Assembly (NCBI GenBank): GCA_029216955.1
Contig: JANAVB010033217.1
Location: forward strand, 4,078,689-4,142,688
Length of the DNA stretch: 64,000 bases
Origin: Iris pallida
Taxonomy: Eukaryota; Streptophyta; Magnoliopsida; Asparagales; Iridaceae
Reading direction: 5' to 3'
Part shown: one piece after another, positions 22,268-35,544 of the stretch
Position numbering within the stretch: position 1 is the stretch's first letter
Layout of the letters: every line of letters begins with the position of its first letter
Program-made: the position numbers and the translations under genes
The notes under the pieces: generated by a model
What the model saw: the letters and a program-made list of their open reading frames with translations, nothing else
What the model was told of the DNA's origin: nothing
Databases searched by the model: none

Positions 22268-23538
22268 TAGAATGACTTAATAGGATTCAAACTGATTTGA
22301 TTTATTTCCTAAGTATAGTATTGATACGTCTTGTTCTCTATAGGTCCTCGAGACGCTGCATTTGCTCCGGTTGACGTACCATATCATATTTCAGGCGAGT
22401 ACATTCTTTGACACTTTTCCAATTTATAATAATTGTTATGATTCATGTAATTAGTGTGGATATGCTTATTCTCGACACATTGGTCACACGGATTGGTATT
22501 CATGGATCCCGACATGAGATGTTATTCCTCGTTATCTTGGTATATCTTGTGCAAGCCCCCTTGTAGTTCTTGTGCAGTATATGGACACCGATTATCGAGA
22601 AGACTTGCTCCCTTCTCGTAGAATCCTGTGTCATAACGTGTCTTGCTTGGATCCACTCTACCAGTCGGGGACGGGGAGTACTAGTGTAGATGTGTGGTCA
22701 TTACCCACCTTATTTATTCTTGTAGACCTTGAATGCTACCAATCCTACACTCCACGTGGGATTGGCTGATCATAACCTTGTGCAGACCCAATCCGGCCAC
22801 ATATTGTAGCTAGTATTCACACATCTAGATATATGATTCTTGATTCTTGTACATGCCATGATCAGTTTACTTGCCTTGTTCTAGCTCTAGTTTTACAGCT
22901 TACCTTGCCATGATACTCACATGTACATTCTATGATTTTCTTGTATATACTCTCTATTTACTGTCTTATAGCTTTTGTCATATCTTGTGAACTGTTGTTA
23001 GTAGATTGTACTCGTTCCATCCTGACAGGATATGTTGAAAATATTACAGATGCAGACGAGGGAGACTATTCTACCTACTACGGTACGGATGACGTAGTGG
23101 GCCTAGACCTGGAGACTTTGGTCCAGCAGGGCTTAGCTCCGCCTGGCGAGACCTTACCCCTTGCTTAGTTAGAGTAGGTCTTTTATACTGGACTTTGTCT
23201 CCAGCTACTTTTGAGACTGTTGTTATTATGGACTGTATTAGAGACTTGGACTGTATATATTCTTGTGTTGGACTTGACAGGTTATATATTATTTTATCGT
23301 CGTGTTGTCTTTTATTTCAGTCTTTACTTTCTTATCTTAGAGTCGTGATCGAGTACTCGTATATATATATATTCATTGCTTGTCCTCCGTTCGGAGTTGA
23401 CCATATTCTCGACAGGTTTTTATTATATATATATAAACTGTTTAGAGTAGAAAAATCTACAGCGTTCCACGCCGATTTTTCGGTGAGGGCTGGGCGTTGT
23501 CGCGTCACGTGCCCTTTTAGCGGGTGCGGGTCGTGACA

Positions 23539-23570
23539 CGTTTTAGTGGTGGCCCACGCAGGTCCTGAAT
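23539..23570 (+). promoter_or_regulatory. Leader / presumed primer-binding site
   Basis: Directly after the 5' LTR come CGTTTTAGTGGTGGCCCACG and then CAGGTCC. The element at 1198-13691 has the same leader next to its 5' LTR. The initiator-Met PBS is absent. The primer tRNA is not identified. Confidence 0.45.
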
Positions 23571-23802
23571 TCGCAATTAGTGCGATGTTGTAGTGGCGCT
23601 CGACTTAGAGTGCTATTACGAGCCTGCGGTACGTATCTAGGATAGGCTATAGGCTAAGAGTACTCAATCACAGTAGGATCTTTCCTTGCTTATCTTGCTT
23701 ACCGTCTTTGATATTGATTCATGCATTCTAGCTGTCCTCCTTGGATATAATCTTTCTTGTTTCATATTGATATCTTCCTTTCAATCTGAATCCAGGATAG
23801 TT

Positions 23803-25218
23803 ATGACTCACTCTCCTGGCGAGGAGCACGGGGAGACGGTGAGGTCTGCCACCTCTGGCGGGCAGGCTCCGGTTACTTCCCCCGCAGATGGGACGTCAGT
23901 TGGGATTCTCGGGGGTACTCCTCCAGCTACCTCGATGACAGTCCCTGGGGTTGCAGGTGCTCTTCCCGTAGTGCCGGGAGCTGTCGGGGGCACTCTTCCT
24001 CCTCCTGCACAGCGGATTCCTCCGCCAGTTGTAGACGTACTTCCACCTCCACCTCCTCTGCCTACAGATATAGGGCAGATGCTTACCTTCCTCCAGCAGA
24101 TACTGGAGACTCATAGAGCCCAGACCGAGGCTCAGCAGAGGCAGACAGACGCGATGCGTCAGGACATGGAGGATGCCCATCAGTTGGCCCTTGCAGCCGT
24201 GGAGCAGAGGGCTCCTCATCCGGGGACGCGTACTAGGTACGGAGATATCCAGGACTTTAAGAAGCTCGGGCCCTGTGACTTTAGCGGGACCGAGGGCGTG
24301 GTCTATGCAGATGATTGGCTCGAGGATATCGAGCGGCAGATGAGGGCCTCCCGCCTGGCAGACGACCTGAAGGTCGAGGCGGTAGGTTTGCAGTTGCTAG
24401 ACGTTGCACGCACCTGGTTCAGAAACGAGCCAGCCCTAGCTGGAGAGGGCCATACTTGGGCAGAGTTCAAGCTCCTCTTCAAGGAGAAGTTCTTTTCCCC
24501 CACGGACAAGATTGACCTGGTACGACAGTTCCAGGATCTGCAGCAGGGCAGTCTATCTGTGGAGGAGTACGCAGCGGAGTTCGGCCGTCTGAGCCGATAC
24601 GCAGAGTACATGGTTCGAGACCCGGAGATCAGGGCGAGCCAGTTCAGGGAGGGACTCGCTTGGGATATCAAGCACCTCATTCCCTCATTCTATGAGACTT
24701 ATACCCAGATCTACGCGGAGGCCCGCAAGGTTGAGCGGGAGTGGGGCTTAAAGCCCAAGAGGGAGCGTGATCTTTTCTCGGGGGCTAGTAGCAGTGCAGG
24801 GGCTGCTAAGCGCCCTCAGCTTCAGCATCGTTCTTTCCAGCATCACCAGCCGCAGGTTCAGACCCGAGCACCGGTTCAGCAGGTGCAGCACACCCAGCCG
24901 AGGCAGGCACAGCATGGGGCTCCTTGCAACTTCTGTAAGAAGCCCGGTCACATCTGGGAGGTCTGTCGGAAGAGGCTGGGCTTGTGCCTCTATTGCGGGG
25001 AGGCTGGACATCAGTTGAGAGATTGTCCTACGAACCATCGCCGTGCAGCTCAAGGAGCACAGGGTAGGCCACCTATGGCACCGCATCACGCCCTCCACCA
25101 GCAGCGGGATATACCCCGCCAGGACAGGGCTTTTGCGATGACAGTTGAGGATCCTGCACGCGTTGGACTAGGAGGTAGGGTCTTGATCTTTTTTTTACCT
25201 GTTATCTCCGCCCATTGA
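23803..25218 (+). CDS. gag: Gag polyprotein (Ty3/gypsy, Tekay-like), intact ORF
   Basis: 471 codons from the ATG at 23803; the frame is open from 23686, but this ATG follows a long untranslated-looking stretch and starts the Gag-like MTHSPGEEHG. The N-terminus is Pro/Gly-rich. The retrotrans_gag capsid domain lies at about residues 140-310 (motifs GPCDFSGTEG, WLEDIERQ, ARTWFRNE, FKLLFKEKFF, LSVEEYAAEF, FREGL). Two CCHC zinc knuckles follow: CNFCKKPGHIWEVC and CLYCGEAGHQLRDC. Gag would form the virus-like particle and bind the element's RNA. The frame ends about 50 codons after the knuckles, where a protease should begin, so pol is missing. No stop or frameshift interrupts gag, suggesting recent selection or youth. 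Confidence 0.92.
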   Translation: MTHSPGEEHGETVRSATSGGQAPVTSPADGTSVGILGGTPPATSMTVPGVAGALPVVPGAVGGTLPPPAQRIPPPVVDVLPPPPPLPTDIGQMLTFLQQILETHRAQTEAQQRQTDAMRQDMEDAHQLALAAVEQRAPHPGTRTRYGDIQDFKKLGPCDFSGTEGVVYADDWLEDIERQMRASRLADDLKVEAVGLQLLDVARTWFRNEPALAGEGHTWAEFKLLFKEKFFSPTDKIDLVRQFQDLQQGSLSVEEYAAEFGRLSRYAEYMVRDPEIRASQFREGLAWDIKHLIPSFYETYTQIYAEARKVEREWGLKPKRERDLFSGASSSAGAAKRPQLQHRSFQHHQPQVQTRAPVQQVQHTQPRQAQHGAPCNFCKKPGHIWEVCRKRLGLCLYCGEAGHQLRDCPTNHRRAAQGAQGRPPMAPHHALHQQRDIPRQDRAFAMTVEDPARVGLGGRVLIFFLPVISAH

Positions 25219-25451
25219 TTGATGATTGCTTTCTTAGTACCTTTAGTTTGCATATGTGATGATCATGCTAGATTAAATAGAAAACCCCAATGAAGACTGC
25301 AATAATACGATACTATAGAGATTTAAAACCATGCATGTGTTCTGATTTCCTGGGTTACATGTTATATAACTTAGGATAAAATTTAGTAGACCTTGATTGT
25401 TGGGTGCTTGACCTAGAGAAGAGTACGACCGTTTGAATTTCGAGGACAAAA
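25219..25451 (+). other. Short 3' interior without pol
   Basis: Only about 230 bp lie between the gag stop and the PPT, where a full element would carry about 4 kb of pol. No recognisable pol remnant is visible. The TTCGAGGACAAAATT string just before the PPT is the conserved pre-PPT context of Tekay-type elements. Confidence 0.7.
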
Positions 25452-25471
25452 TTTTTTAAGGAGGGTAGATT
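25452..25471 (+). promoter_or_regulatory. Polypurine tract
   Basis: TTTTTTAAGGAGGGTAGATT abuts the 3' LTR start TGTCACC. It fixes the element's orientation as plus. Confidence 0.85.
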
Positions 25472-26136
25472 TGTCACCCCCCCAGTTTTCAAATTAGGGG
25501 TATTTTTGTCATTTTTCAAGTTTTATAATTTTTAGAAATTTTATTTGATTTTATGTGATTTTTTGGGATTTATTTGGGTTGGTTTGGATTTTATCCAATT
25601 CGGACTCAAATTGGAGACCCGGGTAGCCTGGACACTAGTGGGACCCACATATTAGTTGGGCTTAGCCCACATACCATCATAATTAGGTTAAAAATCTTAA
25701 ACCCTATTTTCTATGGCTTAATTAGTCATTTTAGAGCTTAATTGGTTAATTAGAATCAAATCGAACCAAACCCGAAACAAACCGAACCCAAACTAAGTCT
25801 ATTGGGTTTGGGACTTATTGGATCCTACCCAAAACCCACAAACCCTTCCCCCACACCATGGCCGGCCATGAATAGCCCCCCCCCCCCCCCTTTCCTTCTC
25901 CATTAAGAAAAACTCTATCTCTCTCTCTCTTCCAAACTCCATTTTCTTCCAAGCTTCTTCTTCCTCCAAGAAAAGAAATCTAGGTATGCTTCTAATTTGT
26001 CATTTAATCCTCCTTTACATTTATTTCCTTCACCATAAGTGATGAGAAATGAATTCTCTACACTTTGCCCATAAATTTGTTAGGATTCCTAATAATCTAG
26101 GTTAGAGGATTAATTAGGGGTTTCTAATTAGAGAGG

Positions 26137-26612
<476 letters not shown>

Positions 26613-26854
26613 GTAGAGGAGGAGTGAATAGAAGAGTGAGTGAATGAATGAATGGAAGGATGAATGAATGAGAGGAAGAATGGATGAAGGAGTAGTAGAA
26701 GAAGAAGAGCAACAACAGCAGGAATTTCAGCAGCAGCAGCAGTTTGGGCCATGTTTGCACCCCCATTTGACCCCTATACATCCCCCAATAAGTCCCCAAA
26801 GTATACCTCCTATATCCACCAAAATATCTACTATACAACCCATATATTTGTGAG

Positions 26855-28290
26855 TGTTAGAAGAGTGTAAGTTGGTGGAAAAATTAGTGGTTAGGGTGGT
26901 AGAAAATAAGCTAAGTTCATGTTAGCATGTTATGTGTTAAGGTAAATACTGTGTTAAGGTATTCCCATAGAGGTTAAGATACATGGATTTGATACTTGGA
27001 TTTGAGTTAGGATTAGAGATAGAGGTATAGGTTGGTCATGGGCTAGAGTGGGAGTTAGAATCGAGTGGTCTCTTGTGATACCGAGAAGGTATCACAAGGT
27101 AAATAGGATTTACCCTATGTATAGGGTAAGGTATCTTGATACTTCAAGATACCAAGTTTGAGTGTTAAGATACCATGGTATGGTATCGAGATACGAGGGT
27201 AGAGTGTTAGAACACCTTAGAGAAGTATTGGAGGATGAGTAGAGCGAGGGTTTATAGGTAGAGTATTGGTTAGAGGCTAAGGTAATAGGTTTACCTTGGT
27301 AAGAAAATATGGTTAAGATTAAGATAATATGTTAGTCTTAGGATATGTTAGTTTTGGTTGGAATATAAATATTAGAGTTAGTAGTTAGAGTTGGATACTA
27401 GTTAGATATATATTAAAGGGTATCATGAGTGGTGTGCCAAGGTAATGGGTTTACCTTGGCAAGGTAATGAGGTAAGGGTAAGGTAAAGGGTATTTACCTA
27501 TGTAGAGGGTAAGGTAATGGTGAGTTGTGTTAAGATACTAAGTTATCTAGTTAGATGTTAGCTAGTAGCATCTTAGTTTTAGAGTTAGAGTTAGACTTCA
27601 TATATTAGATATAGTATCTTAGGATATAGATAATGTTAGAGTATATGTTATGTTGGATATGTAGGAGTTAAGGTATTGCTAGTAGAGGATGTTAGAAGGA
27701 ATATGTTAATATGTTAGAATGTATAGATATTGATAAGTTAAGGTATTGATATGTTAGAGGGATTATTTGTTAGAGTGTTGAGTTGTGGGATATTTGGTAG
27801 ATATATGTGGGTTAGATGTTAGAAAGTTTTGGTTAGAAAGTTAGAGTTTGATAGTGTTAGTGTATAGTTAGATAATGGTTTAAGTTTAGCATAATATTAG
27901 TAAGATATCCTAGTTGAGTTTAGAGAGTAGGATAGTATCTAGAATAGGATACCAAGTGATAACTTGGTTAGAGAGTTAGAAGAGAGTTTAGATAGAGTGG
28001 CATTTTCAAGATACCATGGTGATATCTTAACTTTACCTTTTTGCCTTAAGGTAATGAGAGATTTACCTTTTTGACTAATGCGATATCAAGATACTATGGT
28101 ACGGTATCGAGATACTAGAAGAAGGCTAGAATACCATATTAGAGAGTAGGAAAAAACTTAGAATGAAGGTAGAGAAGTCTAGAGTCAGAGTTAGAGGCTA
28201 AGGTAAGGGTTTACCTTAGAAAGGGTAAACGGGGTATTTTAAGGTAATGTATATTTTATAACATATGAGTTTTATACTTTAAGATATAGA
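26855..28290 (+). repeat. C-poor LTR domain (3' copy)
   Basis: Counterpart of 20466-21900 with the same repeat vocabulary and few substitutions. Confidence 0.75.
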
Positions 28291-28355
28291 TATAATTAGG
28301 ATATTATGGTTGGTAATAATTAGAAATAGCCGTCTAGACCTAGTCTTGATTCCGG

Positions 28356-28656
28356 TTGACCACGGTTGACTTTTTAGACCAAAAGTCAACTATGTGTCAA
28401 CACTTTACCCAATTTAGTCCCAAATTCCATTAGACTTGTGCAGTTGACCGAAAGTCAACTGTTAGTCACCAGTGACCTAGAGTTGACCTAGGGTTGACCA
28501 CGGTTGACCAGAGTTGACCGGTTGACCAAAAAGTCAACTGTTGACTCAAATGGATCCCGATTGATTCCGTTTGACTTGGATTGACCCAGTTTGACCCAGT
28601 TAGACCTAATATGACTTAGTTTGACCCCGTACAACCTAGTTTAACGCATCTTGACC
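28356..28656 (+). promoter_or_regulatory. W-box cluster, 3' LTR
   Basis: 17 TTGACC/TTGACT motifs. Compared with the 5' copy one site is lost (GGTCAA to TGTCAA) and another gained (TTTAACC to TTTGACC), so the number is unchanged. From this LTR the array could drive read-through into downstream DNA. Confidence 0.65.
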
Positions 28657-29932
28657 TAGAATGACTTAATAGGATTCAAACTGATTTGATTTTATTTCCT
28701 AAGTATAGTATTGATACGTCTTGTTCTCTATAGGTCCTCGAGACGCTGCATTTGCTCCGGTTGACGTACCATATTATATTTCAGACGAGTACATTCTCTG
28801 ACACTTTTTCAATTTATAATGATTGTTATGATTCATGTAATTAGTGTGGATATGCTTGTTCTCGACACATTGGTCACACGGATTGGTATTCATGGATCCC
28901 GACATGAGATGTTATTCCTCGTTATCTTGGTATATCTTGTGCAAGCCCCCTTGTAGTTCTTGTGTAGTATATGGACACCGATTCTCGAGAAGACTTGCTA
29001 CCTTCTCGTAGAATCCCGTGTCATAACGTGTCTTGCTTGGATCCACTCTACCAGTCGAGGACGGGGAGTACTAGTGTAGATGTGTGGTCATTACCCACCT
29101 TGTTTATTCTTGTAGACCTTGAATGCTACCAATCCTACACTCCACGTGGGATTGGCTGATCATAACCTTGTGCAGACCCAATCCGGCCACATATTGTAGC
29201 TAGTATTCATACACCTAGATATATGATTCTTGATTCTTGTACATGCCATGATCAGTTTACTTGCCTTGTTCTAGCTCTAGTTTTACAGCTTACCTTGCCA
29301 TGATACTCACATGTACATTCCATGATTTTCTTGTATATACTCTCTATTTACTGTCTTATAGCTTTTGTCATATCTTGTGAACTGTTGTTAGTAGATTGTA
29401 CTCGTTCCATCCTGACAGGATATGTTAAAAATATTACAGATGCAGACGAGGGAGACTATTCTACCTACTACGGTCCGGATGACGTAATGGGCCTAGACCT
29501 GGAGACTTTGGTCCACCAGGGCTTAGCTCCGCCTGGCGAGACCTTACCCCTTGCTTAGTTAGAGTAGGTCTTTTATACTGGACTTTGTCTCCAGCTACTT
29601 TTGAGACTGTTGTTATTATGGACTGTATTAGAGACTTGGACTATATATATTATTGTGTTGGACTTGACAGGTTATATATTATTTTATCGTCTTGTTGTCT
29701 TTTCATTTCAGTCTTTACTTTGTTATCTTAGAGTCGTGATCGAGTACTCGTATATATATATTCATTGCTTGTCCTCCGTTCGGAGTTGACCATATTCTCG
29801 ACAGGTTTTTGTTATATATATATAAACTGTTTAGAGTAGAAAAATCTACAGCGTTCCACGCCGATTTTTCGGTGAGGGCTGGGCGTTGTCGCGTCACGTG
29901 CCCTTTTAGCGGGTGAGGGTCGTGACAAATAA

Positions 29933-30438
29933 AATGTTTCTAAAATTCTCTAAGAGCATTTAAAAATATTTAATAGTATTTAGCTTGATCAAGTTATATT
30001 ATAAATATTTTCTAAAAAAAATATTATGATTAGCTAGATGAATAGATGACAGTTAGATATGATTAGATAATTGCTTTATTTTTCAAAACCCTAATAAATT
30101 ATACAAAAATTATTACCAGGTGATTTACAAACATGCAGTATTACTCCCGTGCTTCCAAGGCGAGGCAAGTACACTGACTCGACTTGTACTCTGTATTTTT
30201 GTCTTACCTTCATGTGCCATGTTCTCATATCGGACACGAGATACACACGATTGTCTTGTACCATTGTTCATTGCTTGTGAGTTATTATTTATTGCGGGGA
30301 TTGGGGAAATATTAGCTTTTGTGTGACCACACCCAACATAGGTATTGTAGATAGCCTAATTGTACACTTCTCGTACGATGAAGTAGGATATTGTAGAATT
30401 GATTGACTCATTGACTCATTGATTGATTGTACTCCTAA
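29933..30438 (+). repeat. Middle piece of the outer solo LTR
   Basis: About 510 bp between the gag-only element and the LARD. It includes AATAA (29928-29932) on its left and CCTAA (30434-30438) on its right, the target duplications of the two nested elements. It has no genes. AGGCGAGGCAAGTACA at about 30159 resembles the leader-like segments of other gypsy LTRs here. Confidence 0.75.
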
Positions 30439-32556
30439 TGTCACACCCCGCTCCCGTAGGAGCGTTCGTCCTCGCTAAGGCGTGATGCCGCACGGGCCTA
30501 GGTTGTGCCCGTGCAAGGCCAAGTCCAAAAACGGCCGATTTGAGCTAGGCCACAGAGTCGCACAGAGTGTCTCCATTTGCAGCGGAAAGTAAATGAACAC
30601 AAATTGAAAATGAATCCAAGCACTTTATTGATATTCAAGGAGTCTACAAGCGGCGCTAGGCCGAGTTTACAAGTCGCTCAAGCTCTTTCTCTCTGAAACA
30701 TAAAAGGTGTGCCAAGTGGCTTACAAGTTGGAATGATTCATAGCGATGTTCCAATATATTATGTCCTGTATATGGTGCTCCAGCTCCTTGCAACGCTCCA
30801 AGGCTCGAGAGATAGCTCCGCGCCTTAGCACGTTCGAGGGAAGCTCCGCACCCGCCGATGTTTTCTGCTTCCTGCAAGCAGACTGTGGGATTATCAGTAC
30901 ATTGTTATGCACTGGTAGGGAGGCTAGCTCGCCCACAATACTATCATTACCAAACACGTTCCATTTACTTTTGTGCATCTCTATCATTCATTGTCTTTCT
31001 AATCTTGCCTTAGGATCAGTTTTATGGCATATTCCATAACCTATCTCGTGTTGCCGAATTCAAGTATCGCATGAAAATACATGTACGACTTACCCATACT
31101 TACCGTCCGGCCTTCCCTGTCCAAAGTAAACCAAGTTAGTCAACAATTCATAAGGAATAACTTCACGTGTCTCATATAAACTTTCAATATCAAGAGCGCG
31201 TCCCTGCCTCGGGTTCTAGCGCGTCGTAGGCGTGTGTTCTTTTAACTCGTTTACATAAAGCACTCTTTTTTTGTTTGGTGTGATACATTTCCAGTCGTTC
31301 GGTAGGCGCTTGTTCATTTAACTTAGACTACTTTGATTTCAATGCAAGGACTTGTACGTGGATAGCCACCAGCAAAGTCTACTTAATCTATATGCACCGG
31401 TCGCTGGCATGACAAGCCATTTTGGACATTTTCCCTTGGTATTTCTCAACTTAGCATAGGGTGATGGCTGGTACACCCCGTTAAGTCTCTTGAAATACCC
31501 TGCACTTACGTCTCCCGGTGCCCAAGCCCGCACCAGGCAGCCCGTAAGTCCCGACTTTTGATTCCGCCTAGGCCGGCCACGGTATACTCCACACAACGCC
31601 CGTGCCGCAGAATCCTTCCACTACCACGGGTATACTCCACACAACGCCCGTGCCGTTTGTCCATGACCATTTCGTATTATCTTGTCGTTTTAACTTAACG
31701 GCTATCTCCGAGCCGTAGGCTAACCCTTAGCCATCATACGTTATCGACCAGGTTGGCGTCCGTACAGCGCGGGTAGCGAGCCCCGTTGCACGTGCCCGTC
31801 ATACCTGTCGCTAACCATTCTTTCTTTTGTTATCTTTCATTCATTCATTCTTTTCTTTCTTTCACTTGTCTGTTTGTTCATCGATTCATTCACGTATTCA
31901 TTCTTTCATTCGTTGATTCATTCATTCACTTATTCGTTCATTCATTTATTCATACATTTTGCAACTCCCCATGCGGTAGTCGCCTTGACGACCCATCGGT
32001 CCCATAGTCTTTCAATATTGCTAAACTCTACTCGGAACGACTATGTTGATAGTCTTCCCGTTTTACTGTTGTAAACCATTCATCGTTTCATTGTTCGAAC
32101 GCATAAGGGACTTGAACGTAAGCTTGTGCCGTAGCGTGAGCGTGGAGCACGGTGCGAGAGTTCTCATATTTTCCATATTTCTTTCCATATTCTATACAAG
32201 CATACAAGATGGGATTATTCCCTTAGCTAGGTGCGTTGAGTCATTTATTAGCATGCACGAGGTTATCGCCTAGCAATTCTCGTGGTAGTGTCCACGTTAT
32301 TATGTGTCTAGGCTAAGCAAAGACGGGTTTATCGGAGCCACCCACCTTAGCGATATTCGCATCGGCCGAGCGATACTCCGAGCGCGCCTTTGATAGTCTA
32401 AGTCTGGATTCATCTTTGACGGGCCACTGTAAGTCTTGCATCGATTCGTATCGATACTTCATCGGGTCGACGCAACTCTTCGAGTCGACGGCTCGTTTGA
32501 GTCGTTACACTTGCCGTTTGAATCGGCGTTCCGCTAGGGCGGAGCGGGTCATTATA
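30439..32556 (-). repeat. LARD 3' LTR (left copy)
   Basis: Nearly the same as 35545-37666. Its inner end reads ATTATA instead of ATTACA, so the canonical TG/CA terminus is lost here. Minus-strand frames at 30656-30877 and 31339-31596 recur in the other LTR, show no domain, and are not called as genes. Confidence 0.88.
31832..31966. repeat. ATTC-rich simple repeat in the LARD LTR
   Basis: Degenerate (ATTC)n/(TTCG)n such as TCATTCATTCATTC, with a counterpart at about 36942-37072. It produces the spurious frames rich in Ser, Phe, His and Ile. Confidence 0.75.
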
Positions 32557-32585
32557 TAATACACCACTCAAAACAAGTCTCGTCC
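32557..32585 (-). promoter_or_regulatory. LARD polypurine-like tract
   Basis: On the minus strand GGACGAGACTTGTTTTGAGT, then GGTGTATTA, precedes the LTR. The GGACGAGACTT prefix is the usual pre-PPT context in chromoviruses. The tract itself is interrupted by T, consistent with decay. Confidence 0.6.
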
Positions 32586-35529
32586 TTGAGACTTCCTGAG
32601 TGCGGGTCATCCTACCGTTCCTTTACTCATCGCCGTATGCATACCTTAGACAATTCCTATCGAATGGCTTTACCGTTCGATGGCATCAAACTATACTCGA
32701 TACCTTTCCAAGTTCCGCGTTGCATACGTGTGGTCGATTTTATTTGAATAACTTTTCATTCATTTTAGAGTTGATGGTTCTTTTTCAATTCAAGCGTTTC
32801 TTCGACTTGGTTGCTATTTCGACGTGTCATGGGACTGAAATGGTCGTACGAGGTACGTTGTAATTTATCACCCGCGGGGGACGTAGGCTGAGGCAAACTC
32901 ACTTTTGTTTATGCGCATCGTAACACCCACTTGCAGCTACATTCGAGTTCATCATATCGCTGAGTTTGGATCGTGCACGTATCCAAGGCGTCCCCCGAAT
33001 ACGTACATTTCAACCAAGCTTAGCGATTAGCGAAGTCGGACAAGCTACTCGTGATAGTTTTGAATTGCCGATCGTTCTGCTAACTTCGATTTAAAATCGA
33101 ACTCATGCATCTCACTATCGTTTATCTTGGTCCTCGAGATGATTCGATTCGCTTCTCAAGCGCTCTTGCCAACGAAATCAATACGATTTCTTCTTAGTGG
33201 GGTCGACCAAGTCTAAGTAATTTTCGTCCGATTCAAGATCAAGTATCGCACTATCACCGAGTACGTCTTCCAATCAATGATTCAATTCGTTATACCAACT
33301 TTTACTTGCGCATCATCCATCCCTATCATTCCCTTCATTTGGGGCCAATCTTGTCGTCGTCCACGCACACTTACGGTTCCCCGTCCTACTCTAAGTCTTG
33401 TTTCCCAAAGTCTATCGTTCGTCCAGACGATACTGTAAATGCCATCGCACAGGTTCAATCACTCGGCATAGGGTCGTCCGCCTATCCGCTAGGTCAGCTC
33501 ACAAGGTCATAGTTACACGTTAGATCCGTGGCTCATCGTGCAAGGTCGTTGTACGACGCTCTCCCCAAATCCTATGGTCAAACCATTTGTTCGCTTGTAC
33601 GGGAGTTTCTACCCAAGTTTGTTTCACTCAAATTTCTGAACATCGAGCACGATCACCTATTCGCATCAACGTATTCGTTGCGCATATTCGAATCCATTCA
33701 AATCATCCAATTGACATACTTCACATATCCATTCTAACCAATTCATGTATTCGATCACGAGGTCATCCAGCTCGATAATACATTGCGCTCCAATCTCACG
33801 CGAGTCCGATTATCTACGGCGGTTCATGAATCACCATGCAACGCTCCCGCGGAATAATCATTCTCATCGGGGCGTAACTCTTGTTTGAGTTTTAGACTAA
33901 CCCATTCTCGATACGCGGATTGGACCTACTCAATCCTCAAGTTTAATTCCTCAAGCACACAAATTCATTCTCGAGTCCACCTTCGCGTCAAACCACAAGT
34001 CGAAGCAATCAGATTGCCACGCCGTCCAAGTTTAATCACTCCCGCTGTATGAATCTCTATATCAACGCTCACGTGGAGTGATCGTCATAATCCGGCGCGA
34101 TGCATGTGCGAGGCTGGAGTTGCGCTCGCATAAGACAAGAACGTCAATGTTGTGGTTGTCAACGAAGCAAATCTAAGCATTCATATTTTCATCCAAGCCA
34201 AATCAATTCGATAGTCTGACCGTCATACATTCGACTAGAAAATCCTCGAGCTAAATCTATCTTTTCCTCGACACATTTTTTTTAATATCCAAAGTATAGC
34301 ATCCAACGGGACAATGACATTTGCATGATCGTCATTCGTCGAGTCAGAGTACCCCCGAGTTATCGTATATCGATCTTTGATACGTCTCAATACCATCGAC
34401 GATATGCGTAACCTGACGATCCTCCTTTGCAACCGATTTCGAGTCGTACGTTGATGCTGTTGTTCGAGTTGGATATTCCATAATTTCATTTCATATTCAA
34501 GATCAAGTTCAACTGCTATTCCTCAAGCTAGTTTCAAGATCGTTGTTCAAACTCAAGTCACAATTCATTTGAATCAATCCGAAATCGTACGTGCGATCCT
34601 CTAAGTTTCCTCGATCGAGATTATTCATTTTCATTCATCGTTCCGAACCATTTTCTAACTCACGTTGCTCATCCACAAGTTGTCCGAACGACATCTCGTT
34701 CGGGACACACGAAGTCACGATTAACCAAGCGTGACGCATTCTTAGACTCTGCACGATCGCATCGCCTCGTCGACATACTCGTTCTATCCGTAAATCCTTT
34801 AGTCTCGCTCGAGTAATTCCTATAACGTCCATACACCACTCAGGGTTCGAGCCACTCGACTAGTTGTCGACACTCATTCTTATTCTTCTCCGAACCTATC
34901 ACATACACCACTCGGATTCAAGCCGTACGATCTAGTCTTCAATCACGTTCGCGTCATGCGCTAAGACATCCTTTAGATTCGTTCGACAAATCTCTAGCAT
35001 AATCGCATCACGTCGCCTTGACGTACTAAGTCGTTCGTACTATCCTCAAAATCCAATAAATCTTCCGTGCACGCCTAAGCGTTAGTTTGATAGCGTTCCT
35101 ATCGATATACACTCTAAGTGTATCGCCGTTCCCGACCGAGCGGTACTTGATATCGCTCGCAACTCGATTGCACCAAAAAGTCGAGGTGCGCGACACGCAG
35201 ACTAAGTTATGCCGCATAACCATCCCATACAGGCTATATTCAAGTCTGCACGCTCACTTGCTAATGTCGACGTAGGACTATTTGGGTATGCACGCGACTT
35301 GCTAACTTAGCATGTGTTCTCTATCGAGTCATGTTTAACATCGTTCGGCACAAAGGCCTTCGCCTATCGATCCCGTTCAACCGAGTACTTGTACGAGCTT
35401 TTGAAAATATTAGACTTATTGTATGGAACATCCCAAGGCACAACGAGAGAGAGCGCATACTTCTTTTGTTTCCAACCGAGCTTTCAAAACTGAAAAAAAT
35501 CGAAATGAAGTCCAAGGACGTAAAGCCGT

Positions 35530-35541
35530 GCTCTGATACTA
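35530..35541 (-). promoter_or_regulatory. Primer-binding site, initiator tRNA-Met type
   Basis: The minus strand reads TAGTATCAGAGC followed by ACGG, one base off the plant iMet PBS TGGTATCAGAGC, and lies three bases after the LTR end GTGACA. It fixes element orientation. Confidence 0.85.
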
Positions 35542-35544
35542 AAC

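Larger units (their letters stand above)
19072..23538 (+). repeat. 5' giant LTR (4.47 kb)
   Basis: In order it holds: a C-tract (19482-19512), a CT run, TA/TG microsatellites (19793-20203), a CAG/CAA run (about 20320-20355), a C-poor purine/T-rich domain (20466-21900), a W-box cluster (21967-22267), and a normal-composition 3' part with short frames (22572-22769, 22932-23168) that also occur in the other LTR. Its terminal sequence is shared with the solo LTR ending at 5935. Confidence 0.92.
32557..35544 (-). other. LARD interior, non-coding
   Basis: 3.0 kb without gag or pol on either strand. CG dinucleotides are frequent (TCG, CGA, CGC words throughout), unusual for a silenced plant repeat. 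Two similar segments begin ACACCACTC at about 34834 and 34905, each followed by a variant of ATTCAAGCC or GTTCGAGCC. The longest frames (e.g. minus strand 35321-35599) have no recognisable features. Confidence 0.75.
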
